From Certhia americana (Eukaryota; Chordata; Aves; Passeriformes; Certhiidae), in assembly GCA_018697195.1 (NCBI GenBank), contig JAGMWU010000108.1:51991-115990 (forward strand): a stretch of 64,000 bases of DNA. The letters run 5' to 3'. Within the stretch, counting starts at the first letter, position 1. Every line of letters starts with the position of its first letter. The notes under the pieces were generated by a model, which saw only the letters and a program-made list of their open reading frames with translations, was not told the origin of the DNA and ran no database searches. This document shows positions 10,258 through 22,641 of this stretch, in pieces. A program made the position numbers and the translations under genes.

Positions 10258-13200
10258 TTATAAACTCGAGTGGAAGAATTTTAGGTAAAGCATTTTGGGG
10301 AAAATGCAGGCCTCAGAAGAAGAAAAGAAAATTTATTCTGTCCATGCTGAGTTGGAAGAAAAAGGTAGTGTAGAGTGCAAGCAATTACTGTTAACAATAG
10401 GTGGTGTGTTGCAAGTAGGACATAGAAACCTTGGAACAGCTGAAAAATATATCTGTTCAGAGATAGAAAGTTTCAGACTGAATCACGGAGCACTGTCCAT
10501 TGTATTTTAGGCTAATAAGCAAGCATTGTTTTAAGCAAGCATACGTGTGCTTTTTGTAACTGGCTAAAGGAAATGTCAATGTGCTTTTTGCTTTTTGCCA
10601 TAGGCTGAGAGAATTTGAAAGTGCATCATAACATTGGAATCACTCAGCGTCTGTTGTCTGGAATGTGAACAACTGTCATCTTCTTAAGGTCTCAGACATG
10701 GAATGAGTCCTTTGAAAAATAAAAGATAGCTCAAGACACATCCAGCAGCTGTCCCATCTCATTCAGAAATTGTAAATACTGCTCCCACTGGCTGGCACAT
10801 CATTGGACTCTTGATTCATACCAGTGCAAGAGATGTAGAATCACCTAAACTGAACACAGAAAGAAACTCCCTCTGACAGCCCATTTTTGTGTTCTAGATC
10901 ATTTTCAAGATGTCCACTGAGAGGTTGGAGTGATTATCACACAACTCTCCACTTCTGGCTGCAGGCTCTGCAGGTTCTTTCTCTCAATTCATTCAGGCTT
11001 GTCTTCCCTAACAATTCCTGGTACCCCCTCCTGTTTCCTTAGGTTAGAACAGGAGCACTGAAAACCTTACCAATGGCACAACTCTCTAGTGCACCAGGGA
11101 AATAAAGGGCAAGTTACCGAGGTCTGCAAACATTTGTCCTGCTTTGCTGCAAGAGTTGTGCTGCACACACAGTGCGGAAAGCCAAGAGAAGCTGCAGGTG
11201 GTGGCACACCTTGTACCAGGAGCTCGAGCTAGTTCTCCAGGAAAGGTTCTTGAGAAGAGCAGACAGGACTGTGGAGAAGATTCTTGGAAATGCTTCCAAA
11301 ACAGCTTTCCACACATGAAATGAAAATTCAAAGAACCATTCCATATGTTTGCATCTACTATTAATCCCCTTCCTTATAGACTCCTCTTTTTTTGTTGCAT
11401 TGGTTCTACATGGTCACAGTCATTCCAGTCTGATCTTACCTCGAAAATCTAGGACTTAGCAAGTTTTACACATTTTACAGTATCATTAGCTACACAGAGT
11501 TTGCCAGAATTCTCCTTGTTTTGCTTTGAAAGCAATGCTGGGCACACCAGAAAGCTGCAAATGCAAGGTTTTAAGAGCACAGACCTTTGGTCAGCTAGGG
11601 GCTCTGGAGACAGGGCATGTGCTCCCAAAGTATTTCCCCCTCAGCAGTGACAGTACACAGCAGAAACAAAGGTGATTCCTAGGACATTGTGCAGGGCTCA
11701 AGACTCTGTGTCTTGGCTTCACATGGCCAAGTTCACCTGTTTAGACGGACTCAGCACCCAAAGTAGTTGGCTTTTCTAGCTGTGTCAATGAAGAGCAGGA
11801 GAAAGAAAGCAGCCATCAGTTTCTTTGCAGAGAGGGCCTCTGCTTCAGGCTGAAAGGGCTGGATTGGCAGGGAGCAGGCAGACAGCTGAGAGCTGAGCTG
11901 CTGTATTGCACTGGCATTGTGAAATACAAAATTATAGTTCATGTTGGGTAAATAAAAGTAATTTGCGTAATTGTGATTGTGAAATATGTGGAATACAGTC
12001 ATGGGACAGTTATAAAGATGAGTTCTAATAAACATGGAAAGCAAAGCAGGGAAGAAGGCCTTTTGAACTAATCTATTGTTCACAATTAAATACTCTAGAT
12101 CTTAAGTTGTTTTGTAGTAAGAATATGTGAATTATAACTTTAAATGTTGCTTTTTCTTTTGGCAAATACTTTCTACTTGTAATTGAGCCTGAAGCTGTTT
12201 TGTAATAAGAACTTCTGACTTATATTTTTAGAATATTGCTTTGTATTAAAGGTTTTTAATACTGTAGCTTTAGAATGTATAAAAGGTTTAAACAAAAGAA
12301 GGAAGTGAGCCTTTCTCACAATTCCTAACAAAACAGTGAAGAAGATAGCCTGAGAAGGGAAGATGGACATCAACTCTCTGAGTAATGGTTTCAAAAAGGG
12401 AAGCTGGGCTCCATCATCTGGATTATACATCCCAGGATGTACATCCTGAGAGGAATGGATCACAAAGGAGTATAGAAATTGTAAAGAAAACAGCTATCAC
12501 TATCATTGATTTTACATGCCATTGCTCCCAGTGTCAGCAGAAGTCGGGGTGCTGGAGATGCTCAGGGTCAATGTTACACCACTGCCAGCTGCAGGGCCAC
12601 TGGGAAACTCCTCTGGCCCAAAAGCACCGGCGACACAACAGGGGCACAGGGAGGAGCCCTGGATCAATCAGCAGCCCATAGTGGGAAATGGGAAATCAGA
12701 CCTTTGGTACTGGGAAGGGACCTGCTGCGGGTGTGGAGACTGCCCATGGCTTCCTAAAGGATGGTTTGTGTCCTGTTTCCTGGCATGATGTCTCCCTTGA
12801 GGGTACTTTGGCAACCACCACAAGGCAGAGTAGGGGCCAAGAGAACATTTTCCACCCAAAGAATGCCTTGGATTTCAGAAATCCAAAGATTCTCCCTTGC
12901 CTGCCAGGGGTGCTGGGGGAGGGAAGGGGGGAACCTCAGCCCAGCCTGGCCAGGCCATAGGGAACAGCCAGGCCGAGGATCTGTAACTCACCCCCACTGG
13001 AAACCAGAAGAACCTCTTTCCTGATTCTCACCTTAAAATGTGTATTCACTAGAGGCGTATCTACCCTTTTCCTCGGTTTAATCAGGTGTCAATATTACAA
13101 AATTGTCCAATCAGGCCTAAACCATGACAAGAGGATAGGGATAGCTCTGGGAGAAGAAGCTGTTCTGTGTCTCTGATTATGGTGCCAGCAGCCTGAAGGA

Positions 13201-14500
13201 GCAGCTAAGACAAGTGCTGGAATCAGACATGTCCTGCCCTTTCCTTCTGTCAGATGGACATGGGACAGGCTTGTCACAGGTCCACCAGACTTGATCCAGG
13301 AACAATGAAGGGCCATGCATTGGTAGGGAATGGCCTCCAGCAAGAACAAAGCAGGATCTTCTAGCAGCAAAACCTGTGCTTGTGAAGCGGGTGGTCTCCT
13401 CAGCAGACACCAAAGAGCTTCCTTCCAGCCCTGAACATCTGCCATAGCACCCTGGTTTTCTGCAGCACCTGATGCTTCTTCCTTTGTTCCAAGCAAGTCC
13501 AGGATTTTGTTTCAGAGCTCACACCTGTGTCTTTAAGGTGCCTGCATGGGGGAGAAGGAGGGCAGCTGCAGCGCAGGGCTTGTGCCCCATCACAGTCTCT
13601 CTCTCACAATGGCACCAATGCCGCTGCCTTGGGACACCTGAGTGTGGAAGGCGAGTCTGCCCTCCAGCACGGATTGCCATCGGAGTCAGTCATGGGCACA
13701 GGCTGCAGCTGAAGCTGCTAAGCATTGCTGTGAGGCTGGCAAGTCAAGAGAGAGTCATTGTGGCCAACTCTGCTGAAGCTTTTTGCCAGTCCAGGGGCAA
13801 TTGAGCACACTGTCCTCTCATTTGGCATCACAGCTGGTGTGGATGCCTCGTTGAGCAGGTGCTGGTGTTCAGGGTGCTGCTGTTGCTGTGCACACTCTGG
13901 TGCTGTTTCTGTGGGGTCCAGAGCTGCTTTGGCAGCAGTGACTCCCGCTCAAGGAGACCTCCTCACCCTCCCCATTGTGGCAGCAGCTCTGCAGGCCCAG
14001 AGCGCTGTGTCAGGGGCCCTTGGTCACAGCACCATGGCCTGGGCAGCCACATGGGCCCAAGCTGGCCACCAGTCCTGCCTCTGCCCCCTGCCCCTTATTG
14101 GCAGCACCCAGTGGCCGTGCCCTGGCAGTGTCCCCCTGCCCTCGGTGTCCCCAGCCAGCCCAGACTGGGCACCTCGGGGGTGTCCCCATCCTTCTGGTGA
14201 GGGGGTGTCCCAGCCTCAAGGGTTTCTGCCGCAGGCCTGGAAGACATTTTGGGGAAGTGCCAGAGCAGCTGGGTGGCAGGAACAAGGCAGCTGCCTGGGG
14301 GTTGTTAATGGAGCTGGACCAAGAGGCACCTCAGAGCCCTCAGCAATCCAGCCAGAAACTCACGGGCAGGAGGACACAGATGGCGCTTCCTGGCTGGGAC
14401 AGGGCTTGTGGCCATCTCCAGGCACTGGTCTTGCAGTGATCCCCACAGCTCCAGCCCACCTGCTCTGTCAGCAGCACAAAGGCTTCAGCAGAACCATCAA
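10258..14500. other. Intergenic between kinase and MROH gene
   Basis: No gene is supported. An open frame at 10295-10510 follows the LTR-like repeat and has no recognisable domain. About 13012-13127 repeats the segment at 2868-2975. About 13985-14060 resembles intron sequence of the MROH gene at 18420-18500 (shared CTGTGTCAGGG and CACCATGGCCTG-like words), suggesting a decayed MROH copy. The long plus-strand frame at 13758-14591 has no domain and looks like GC-rich chance frame. Confidence 0.45.
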
Positions 14501-14745
14501 AGGCCAAGGCGCTTCTGGCCATTTTCCCTACAGCACTGAAAGCCTTTGCAGCTTGCTAAGCACAAGAACCCTTTTCCCCCTCTTTCCCTGAGGACCCTGG
14601 GCAGCAAAAGAAAGCTCCTGGGAGTCTGTCTATTATAACACATCCTATATTTATATACTAAAGAAAAACAAATCGGAGAAAAGAACAATCTTGAAAGAAA
14701 AAGCAAAATCCCTGCTGGCCCCAGCAGATTCAAGACCCTGTCAAG

Positions 14746-17700
14746 TCAGCTTTCATCAGGGATCCAGCAGCACAGTCTGGCACAGCCCCACAGACAAGGC
14801 CGTCTCTTCCATACCCTGAGGAATTGATCGTGCAGCCTCTGCAAGATGGAGTAGAGAGCTCTCTGTACTGCCCGGAGGACAAACGCTGTTTCAATTGCCA
14901 GGTTTCTGATGGCAGGGCTGCTGTCATCTGCCATGTCTTCAAGGGCTGGAAGAGAGAGGAACAGAGCCATGGTCAGGCCATGGATCTGCGGGGACCCGAG
15001 GAGAGACCCCGTGCCAGAGCCACTCTAGCCATGGCCAGGAGAGAGCAGGGACCATCGGGATCAGCCCAAAGCTGCTGGCCACCAATCCTCCACATGTCCC
15101 TGAAATCTCTGTGTGCTCTGCCCACGCCACCCCTTGTCCACACAGGGAGCAGAGCCCTCCGCAGCCAGACCACGGCTTGCAGATCCCCCCGACAGCCCCC
15201 TCTGACACAGCCCGCTGCCCTCACTCACCTGTGCAGATGAGCTGGAGCTCTCCCTGCTGCCCCCTCAGGTGCTGCCCGGCCATCCCTGGGAACACAGAGC
15301 CTGTCAGGGCCCCAGTGGCACAGCTCCCTGCCCTGGGCACTGCCAGCCCTGTGGCCACACGCCCTCCTGGCCCGGCAGGGCTCAGCCCGGGCCCTTGCTG
15401 CAGGCTGAGGCCCAAGGGCACCATGGCTGCCAGAGGGCAGCAGCAGTGCCCAGGGCAGGCAGGGCTCCATGGCACCGGGCACGGCTGCCACTGCTGGGGC
15501 AGCAGCCGGGGCTGGGGCCGAGCTGTGGCAGGGCGGGCAGGGAGCCTGGGCTCGTGGCTCACCCATGAACCTGATGGCCGCCTCTCGCAGGGGCTCCTGT
15601 GGGCTCTCCAGGTACGGCAGGGCCTGGTGCAGGTGCTCGGCCGCTCGGCTCCTGTCCTGTGCCAGCTGCAGAGAGCAGCAGGAAGGAAGGCTTGGTGCCG
15701 GCTCTGACCCTCGGCTCTGCCTGAGCCCAGCCCCAGCCTGCCCTGCCCGCACAGCCCTGAGGCACGGCCAGCAGCCGCTGGTGCTGGGCTCTGCAGGGGA
15801 CACAAAGCTGGGTGCTGCCCAGGGAGCCGTGGTGCCACCCGCCCTGCAGCCCTGCTGGGCTGGGGATCCATCGGCACCTGGCTCGGGGCCACAGGAGCCT
15901 GGAGCAGAGCCTGTGCAGCCCCTGGGTGCAGCTCTGGGCAGGGGCACAGCTGCCAGCCCCACACACTGAGCACCACGCTCTGGGGGCTTCTCCAGCCTCA
16001 GCCTGGGGCTTCCAAGTCCTTACCAGGCCCTCTCCAAATCTCCATGTCTGATCCACCTGCAGCATCTGTTCAATATCTCTCCTCTTCAGGAATCTGGCTG
16101 AACAATGCAGCGTTTCCCGAGAGGCCTGATGAGCAGCAGAGACCCAGAGATTGCCCCTCAGCCCAGAGACAGGACCCACATTTCTGTGCCAAGGACTGCA
16201 GGAGGCTGCAGCCAGGGAGGAATAAGGGCAGGAGGCAGCTGAGCCCCCTCCCAGGGGGACACCAGCAGCCCACAAGTCCTCACCTCTACCACACTCTGGT
16301 TCTCGTCATGGCAGTGGAAGGAGAGTGGCAGCAGGCTCAGGCGCACATGTGACTTCAGGGCCTTTCTTTCTTCTTCCATTAATAAATCCATCATCCCTTG
16401 AAAGACAACCATGGAGCAGAGCTGCACGTGGCTATCATCCTTTATGAAAGGAAGTCAAAATATCACATCATCAGCTGCTTCAGGGTCACCGGGGCATCGT
16501 GGTGGAAATCCACAAGGCACCACGTGTCCGGGCAGCAGCCAGTGTCTGTGGCTGGGGGCACAGAGCCTTACGTTGTCAAAGAGTGGCAGGAGCACCTCAG
16601 CCAGATGCAGGGCCATGGGGCTGGCTATCAGGGTGTCATTATATTGGAACAAATATCTGAGTAGATCGAGTGTCATCCTGACCACATCGCTGTCATTTTC
16701 CTGCAGAAGCTCCACAAGACGTTCAGTCAGGCTCCACATTTTTATGGCCTGTGTGGAACAAAAGTCTGTGAAATGCCACCCTTCTGCCGCAGGGCCCAGA
16801 GGCCAAAGGCCTGTCCAAAGCCCTCAGGCAGCTGGACTGGGAGGCAGGAGAGCTGGGAGCAGCTGCCTCAGTGCCCAAAGCCCAGCCCAGCCCAGTCCAA
16901 GCAACTGCGTTCCCCAGTCCCACAGTGCCCACACAGCTTTAGCTGTTGGCCCTTTCTCACCATCGAGGGATCCTTGCTGAGCACTAGGAGGCCTCTGAGT
17001 GCCAGGCGATGCCTCTCCCTGCATTCGCTCTGCACGTGCCTTGACATGATCTCCAGGACACTCCCTCTGCATTTGGTCAAGCCCAGGCACTCCAAGACCT
17101 GAAAGGCACAGGGCAGTGACAGGGACCCGGCTGGCAGGAGCCCAGAACCCACAGGGCTGAGCCCAGGCAGCAGCACAGGGCATGGGCACTGTCCCAGAGA
17201 GCTGCAGCTACGAGAGGGCAGAGAGCTGGGAGGCAGCTCAGGCAGGCAGTGCTGGCCATCAGGCTCACCTCCACTAGGAATGCCAGGAAGGGCAGATCCC
17301 AGATTGGCTCCTCTCTTCTCAGCAGCTGGAGCAGGTGGAGTGCGACATGGGAACACAAGGGCATCATGGAATGGCGCATCTCCCTGGCAGGGGGAAAAAG
17401 GCACCAAGACTCTGAGGTGTGTGGGGCAAGCCTCTCCCAGGACTGACTGACAGAGGTCCGGTCTTTCCCCAGCAGCCTGGAGGTGATGTGGGTGCTTTGG
17501 GAGGCAGTTCCTTGTGGGCAGCCTCCTCTCCCAGCCTTCTCCAGCCTGCTCGGCTGTCCCTCAGTGACAATGCCTTCTGGCCCACAACCACAGAGACTGT
17601 GTGGGGCACCCTGGGCACAGGACACAAATGCCAGGGGCAGTGGGGACAAGGGGGTCTCACCTGGCCAGCAGACCCATGGCATAGTGCTGGGTGTTGGCAC

Positions 17701-19906
17701 ACAGCAGCGTGTCCCAGCCACGCTTGCGCTCCATGGCCATCACCACATTGTCATACTGCAGACAGTACAGCAGAGCCTTCATGGTCTGCACTGCAAACCT
17801 GTGTGCAGAGCAAAGGCCAGGTCACACTGGGAGCGCTGGTGCTGGCCACAAGGGCATGGCAAGGACAGGAGGACTGGCACCTGTTGGGGTTGCTGGGAAG
17901 GCGGTGCTCCTGCTGGCATGCTCTCCAGAAATTATCAACATACTCTGGTGCCATCGTCTGTGTGGTGATGACAACATGGGAGAGCAGAGCCATAAACAGA
18001 GGGTAGGAACAATGTGCCATCACCTCATCGGACTGAGGCACTTGGACAATAACCCAGAGCACCAGAGTTGCCTGCAAAAGAAGCAACCCGAGACAGAGCT
18101 CAACACCGAGGTGTCCATGTGGCAGGGCCTGAGGGGAGACACGGAGGGAGCAGGGGGCCTGGTGCCCCCTGAGCCTGTCCCTAATCCTGATTTCAGCCCA
18201 GCACCTGAGGCAGAGAGAGCATGGAGAACTGCTGGAGAGGTGACCTGGGGGTGAGCAAAGGTCATTTCCAGAAACTCACAGCCAGGGCATAAACATCAAT
18301 GTTGTCCCCATCACAGGTGCTCGTGCTGTGCAGAGGCCAATCCTCCATTACACGGACCAGTGTTGGCAGCACCTTTTCCATGGTTGGTCCCGAGGAGCCT
18401 ATGGCTCTCCACATCATTGCAGCCGCTCTGTGGGATCAGAGCTCTGTGTCAGGGCTGTCTCAGTCACAGTACCATGGCCTGTGCAGCTGTGGAGGCCCAG
18501 GTGACAGAGCCGTGGTGCCCTGAGGGGCAGGGAGACAGCATGGCAGCAGGCTCGGGAGACAGAGGGGCCTGAGGGTCCTGGAGCACTCTGTCTGTCTGTC
18601 AGACCCCACTGGACAGGCTGTGCAGGACAATGGGCCCTAAAGGCAGGTGAGCCTCGAACTCTCAAGGCAGGTGTGCCCCGTACCTGTCACAGGCTGGGGC
18701 ACAGTGCAGGAGGGTCAGCACCACGTAGTAGGGTGTTCTTTAGCCAGCCTCAGAATGTTCATTGGAAGCCTGGAATCCACAGTGATGTCAAACAGGAGAC
18801 TCTGGTGGAAGTTCCTCACCATGGCTGGCACCTGGAGGAGCCATGGGGAAAACTTGGAGCACTGTCCAAGGAAGCATCTTCCCCAGCTTCCCCCAAGAAG
18901 TTCTTCCCTTCCCGCCACACTGTGCTGCTCTCAAAGGCTGTGGGGGCCCAGCAGCTGAGCCTTGAGGGGACACACAATCCTGGGAGGCCTCCAGGCCTGG
19001 CCCCAGGCTGTTTACATGCTGTTGAGAAGAAACATCACTCTTCTTGAAAAAATCCGTAATTGGAGAATTAATGACAGTGGGAGTGGGCATGGTAACAATA
19101 TTTGCAATGACCTGAGTCTCTCCAGTGTCAGTATTTGTGATGGCCATGTCCTCCAGCACTGCCATGCCAGACTTTGCCCTGTCCCCATTTGTGGCAGGGT
19201 CAGCATCTTCTGAGCGCTCAGACGAGTCTGTGCTGACATCAGGCTCTGCCCAGAGCTCAGTCAGCCCAGAGTCAGGCTGGGCTGTGTCCTCAGTTTCTGT
19301 GCTGCTGCTCTTTCTGCATTGAAGGGGCATGAACTTCCTGAACATCTGCAGGAGAACAAAGGGCAGGGAAGAGAGGGATGTTCCCTGGAGTGCTCCAAGG
19401 GTGGTGCTGGGCTGAGCAGTGACAGCAGGCCCAGCCCAGGTGGGGATGGCTGCAGGTACCTTCAGTGTTCTGTGGAAGCGGCCACAGCTGGGGCCCTGCT
19501 CTTGTGTGTGCTCCACGACTGCACCTGGCAAAGAGTGAGTGCAGCCAGAGCTGAGGGGCTGTGGGAGAGGCCAGAGAACACAGCCCAGCCCTGCAGTGCC
19601 CAGGCAGGGACAGCCCCGGGATGCCCCAGGGCATGGAGCACGGCCACTGTGGGAGGCAGCCCTGGCTCCTCTTCCATCCTGTCCATGGGCATGTCCCCAG
19701 GGCAGGGCAGGGCAGGGCAGGGCAGGGCAGGGCAGGGCAGGGGGCCAGGCAGAAGTCATCAGCCCTGTGGCCCATATCTGACACTCACCATCCTTCGGTG
19801 CCTGGAGCTGCTCAGGCTCTAGAGGCTCTTGTGCAGGGGCAGCTCCAGGGCTGTTCATATTCTTCCTCCTGAACACTTTGAACAGGCTGAGGAATCTGCC
19901 TGCCAT
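14746..19906 (-). CDS. Maestro HEAT-like repeat (MROH) family protein
   Basis: Fifteen minus-strand exons form one gene: 19906-19789, 19524-19460, 19345-19016, 18831-18684, 18427-18280, 18071-17881, 17798-17661, 17383-17269, 17098-16961, 16748-16572, 16439-16284, 16125-16024, 15665-15563, 15285-15229 and 14945-14746. Splice sites are GT-AG and phases agree everywhere except exon 4. There one base is missing between 18726 and 18727, in the Asp codon expected before VVLTLL. Read without that loss the product is about 728 residues. The start ATG at 19906 (GACATGG) precedes MAGRFLSLFKVF. Exons 1-3 give a charged low-complexity N-terminus. Exons 4-15 give helical HEAT-type repeats with family landmarks such as RNFHQSLL, MERKRGWDTLL, RGLLVLSKDPSM, LPYLESPQEPLREAA and ALEDMADD. 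MROH proteins are predicted helical scaffolds of poorly known role, and the family is expanded in songbirds. The single indel could be an assembly error or make this a young pseudogene. Confidence 0.85.
18721..18735 (-). other. Single-base loss in MROH exon 4
   Basis: On the minus strand the exon runs AAAGAACACCC and then TACTACGTGG. One base fewer than expected puts TGA in frame two codons later, while the next frame continues with VVLTLLHCAPACDR, which is the family sequence. Downstream exon phases all require the base to be present. This is the only frame break in the 15 exons. Confidence 0.8.
19698..19742 (+). repeat. (GGGCA)n minisatellite in MROH intron 1
   Basis: About eight perfect tandem copies of GGGCA lie in intron 1 of the MROH gene. 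Such G-rich repeats are commonly variable in copy number. Confidence 0.9.
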
Positions 19907-19929
19907 GTCACAGTGTGGCCTCGAGGGCA

Positions 19930-21240
19930 CCTTCTAGAGTGATACCTCTGGAAAGCTCTCAGTCAGAAGTCCTGCAGTCTGGCTGCGAGGTCAGCTGCAG
20001 GAAAATCACTTCGGAAAAGCTCCGGGTCAGACAGAAAAGAGTGCGCTGTGCGGGGGCTCCTCACAGCACCACTCTGTCCTGTCCTGTCACGAGCTCCAAG
20101 CACGGTGGTGTGGCTGTGACCCCGCTAGCACCTATGTCCCCAGGTGTCACAAAGGCTCCTCTGACACCCTGTCCCTTTCCATGCCACCGTGACCACGCTG
20201 CACCGTGTCACAAAGGGCCCTAGCACACGCTGCCACCAGCCCTTGGGACGGCCACAGCCCAGCCAAATTGGCCCAGGCTGGAAGGAATCCCTCACCCCAC
20301 GTGTCTCAGACAGCCAGACAGGATCTTTAGGAATGACTCAAACCCTCAGCAAATGCTGCCCTGCTCTACAGGCTCTGGGAATTTAAAAATTCCTTAATTC
20401 AGGAAAGCTTTACTTCCCCATTGCTCAACTCAAGTAGTTCCAAAATACTGCAAACTTCCTAAATTAATTGGGATGGCCTGAGAATTTGGAAGGTTTGGAA
20501 GTTTGCTTCCATCTCAAAGCAGCAACTCATTTGCCCTCACATCATGCATTGAGAGTCACTTTACAAAACATAACACTACACAGAGGCAGTAAAAAGGTCA
20601 TTGTTTCGTTTGCCAATGGTTTTCAATGAGGGAATGATAATATCCTAATGCTGTAAAGGAATAAAAGCTCTCAAGGAATGAAAGTTCGCTCAATGTTTCA
20701 AAAGTAGCCCGAACAAAAGAGCAGATGCCAAATGGGCTCATCCTCCCCCTGGTACAGATATCTAAGTGGCCAATAAAGTACAGCTCTCCCCTCTTCTTCC
20801 CTGCAGGAGAATCAGGACCACTAAGAGGAAAAATCACAGATACTCCTTCTGCCTTCCATAACCAAAGCTGTGCCAAACCACAGACACTGCCTTCAAGCTG
20901 ACTCAAATTCCAGACTAGCCTTCTCACCTTCCAGACAACTCCTTCCTCAACACACCCACCAGCACCAAACACCTGCACAGAAGCCCTCTACACCCTGCCA
21001 GGACCTCCAGTTGTCCCCATCCCTCCTCAGAGCCTTCCCAGCCTCCAGCAGCCCCTCTGGTTCCCTCCACATGCTGTGGGATGGCACTCAGGAGGATCTG
21101 CTCCGAGGCCTTGCCCCGTAGCAAGCTCAGTCTGCCAGGCCTCTGGTTCCTGGATCATCCTTCCCAGCTCCCCTCCCTGTGCACGGCTGTTCCATTGGCA
21201 CATTTGTGCTCAGCTTGCACTTCTCCACTTAACCAGCACT
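19930..21240. other. MROH upstream flank, no other gene
   Basis: This interval lies upstream of the MROH start. No CpG-rich promoter or TATA box is evident. A 126-codon minus frame at 20598-20978 shows no known domain. The right end grades into the tandem array. Confidence 0.4.
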
Positions 21241-21244
21241 GCTG

Positions 21245-21580
21245 GGCAAGGATCCATGCGAAACAAAACCTACCCACCCCCCAGTTTCCTGATGTCAGTG
21301 TGGAGGTGGTGTTTGGTGCTCCAAGGGCAGCCAGGGTTCTAGATGGCGGCAGCTTGGGTGTGGAAGAAATGCTGTACTTTTTGGAATTTTAGCAGGCAGA
21401 ATTCTACTCCAGGCTCCTGGTTACAAACAGTGGCCATTTTCAGTGGGAAGCAAAACTCACCCCCCCAGTTTCTTGATGTCAGTGTGGAGGAGGTATTTTG
21501 CACTCCAAAGGCAGTCAGAGTTCTAGGTGGTGTCAGCTTGGGTCTGGGACAAATTGTTCACTTTGGAATTTTAGAGGGCA
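21245..21580. repeat. ~190-bp tandem array, left arm
   Basis: Two units of the tandem repeat that continues at 32502-36775. Each contains the words AAAC..AACTCACCCCCCAGTTTCC, TGATGTCAGTGTGGAGG, CACTCCAAAGGCAG, GTTCTAGGTGG and GAATTTTAG. The arm stops at AGGGCA (21575-21580), exactly where the provirus begins. Confidence 0.9.
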
Positions 21581-21963
21581 TGCAGGAGCTCAGGACATCT
21601 GAACAACAAATCAATGTGATTTTGTAGAGGCTTTTTCATTGTTTGTATAATGCTCTTGTTATGCATTCTGACACTACTGTGCACATGATTACACATTACT
21701 TGGTTGGAGCCTCTGTCTTATTCTTGAGCCTTGCATGCACAGGAAATTTTCCAGATATTTGATTGGTTACCGTCCAGTGCTTCACAGCCCTCCTTTATCT
21801 AGTTCTTGCAGTCTTGGTATCCTATTTCTCAGCCTCTTCTTTCCAATTTAGCACAATTTATGTTTCAGTAACCTTGACGAATTCCAGAGATTCTGGTAAG
21901 AATAACTAGAGACAGTTTGGCTGGAGCACACCATGGCTTAAGTTATTCAGATATGTTGCAACA
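21581..21963 (-). mobile_element. 3' LTR of ERVK-type provirus
   Basis: This block has TG...CA ends and is the direct-repeat partner of 32175-32501. The two share CATCTGAACAA, GTGATT, ACACATTACTTG, CCTTGCATG, TCTAGTTCTTGCA, TTTATGTTTCAGTAACCTTG and CTGGAGCACAC in order. Because the internal genes are on the minus strand, this left copy is the 3' LTR. At 383 bp it is longer than its partner, which lacks about 60 bp after CCTTGCATG. Confidence 0.88.
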
Positions 21964-21965
21964 AT

Positions 21966-22240
21966 TCCATCCTCCTCCTCCTCCTCCCCTGCCTCCTCCT
22001 CCTCCTCCTCTCCTCCTCCTCCTCCACCTCTCCTTCCTCCTCCTCCTCCGCCTCCTCCTCCTCCTCCTCCTCCTCCTACTCCCTCCTCCTCCTCCTCCTC
22101 CTCCTCCTCCTCATCCTTCTTTCTTCCTTCTTCTTCTTCTTCTTCTTCTTCTTCTTCTTCTTCTTCTTCTTCTTCTTCTTCTTCTTCTTCTTCTTCTTCT
22201 TCTTCTTCTTCTTCTTCTTTTCTTCTTCTTCTTCTTCTTG
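21966..22240 (-). repeat. Expanded polypurine tract, (GGA)n/(GAA)n
   Basis: Read on the minus strand, an almost pure purine run of about 275 nt goes from (GAA)n at the 22240 side to (GGA)n at the 21970 side. It ends in GGATGGAAT directly before the 3' LTR. This is exactly where a provirus keeps its polypurine tract, so the microsatellite probably grew from it. The run may form triplex DNA. Poly-Glu and poly-Leu frames across it are artefacts. Confidence 0.88.
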
Positions 22241-22641
22241 AACCAGCCAAGCCCTTTTTACTGTATTTTCCACCAAGCAGGTCACCACTTTTGTTATACA
22301 TGGAATAAAACAAAGCAGTATAGTAATGACTAATAGTAACAACAGAGCTCCCTTGATAATATCTTTCAACCATCCAGTGATTCTCCACACCTCAAACAAT
22401 TCATCCAAATCCCAGTCATTCACAGTCAACTTCTTCATGTTATCTTGTAACTGAGTTTCTTCTGAATGGATACAGAATGGTCAGAGAGGTTCAAACAACA
22501 CATCTCTTCAAAATTTTCACAACCGTGCCCATGTGCTAAAACCAAAAAAACTATAGCAGCTCTATTCTGCAGCATGCCATGTCTAATACTATCTACATCA
22601 TTTAGCATTTGATTTAAAATAGCTAAAATTGTATTTAGGTG

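Noticed and set aside
13758..14591. 277-codon plus-strand frame
   Set aside because: No domain, cysteine run and skewed composition; it overlaps sequence resembling an MROH intron. Probably a chance frame in GC-rich DNA.
15221..16275. Long minus-strand frames of 238-251 codons
   Set aside because: They read through introns between MROH exons 12-14; splice sites and family sequence define much smaller coding parts.
18788..19930. 380-codon minus-strand open frame as one exon
   Set aside because: It begins with GTG and runs through two introns of the MROH gene that have clear GT-AG sites and low-complexity GGGCA repeats. Only exons 1-3 within it are real.
20598..20978. 126-codon minus-strand frame
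   Set aside because: Considered as a retroviral or novel gene piece, but no recognisable motif and no supporting context.
21906..22438. Poly-Glu, poly-Leu and poly-Lys frames
   Set aside because: Translations of the purine microsatellite. Only the env C-terminal part beyond the tract is biologically meaningful.
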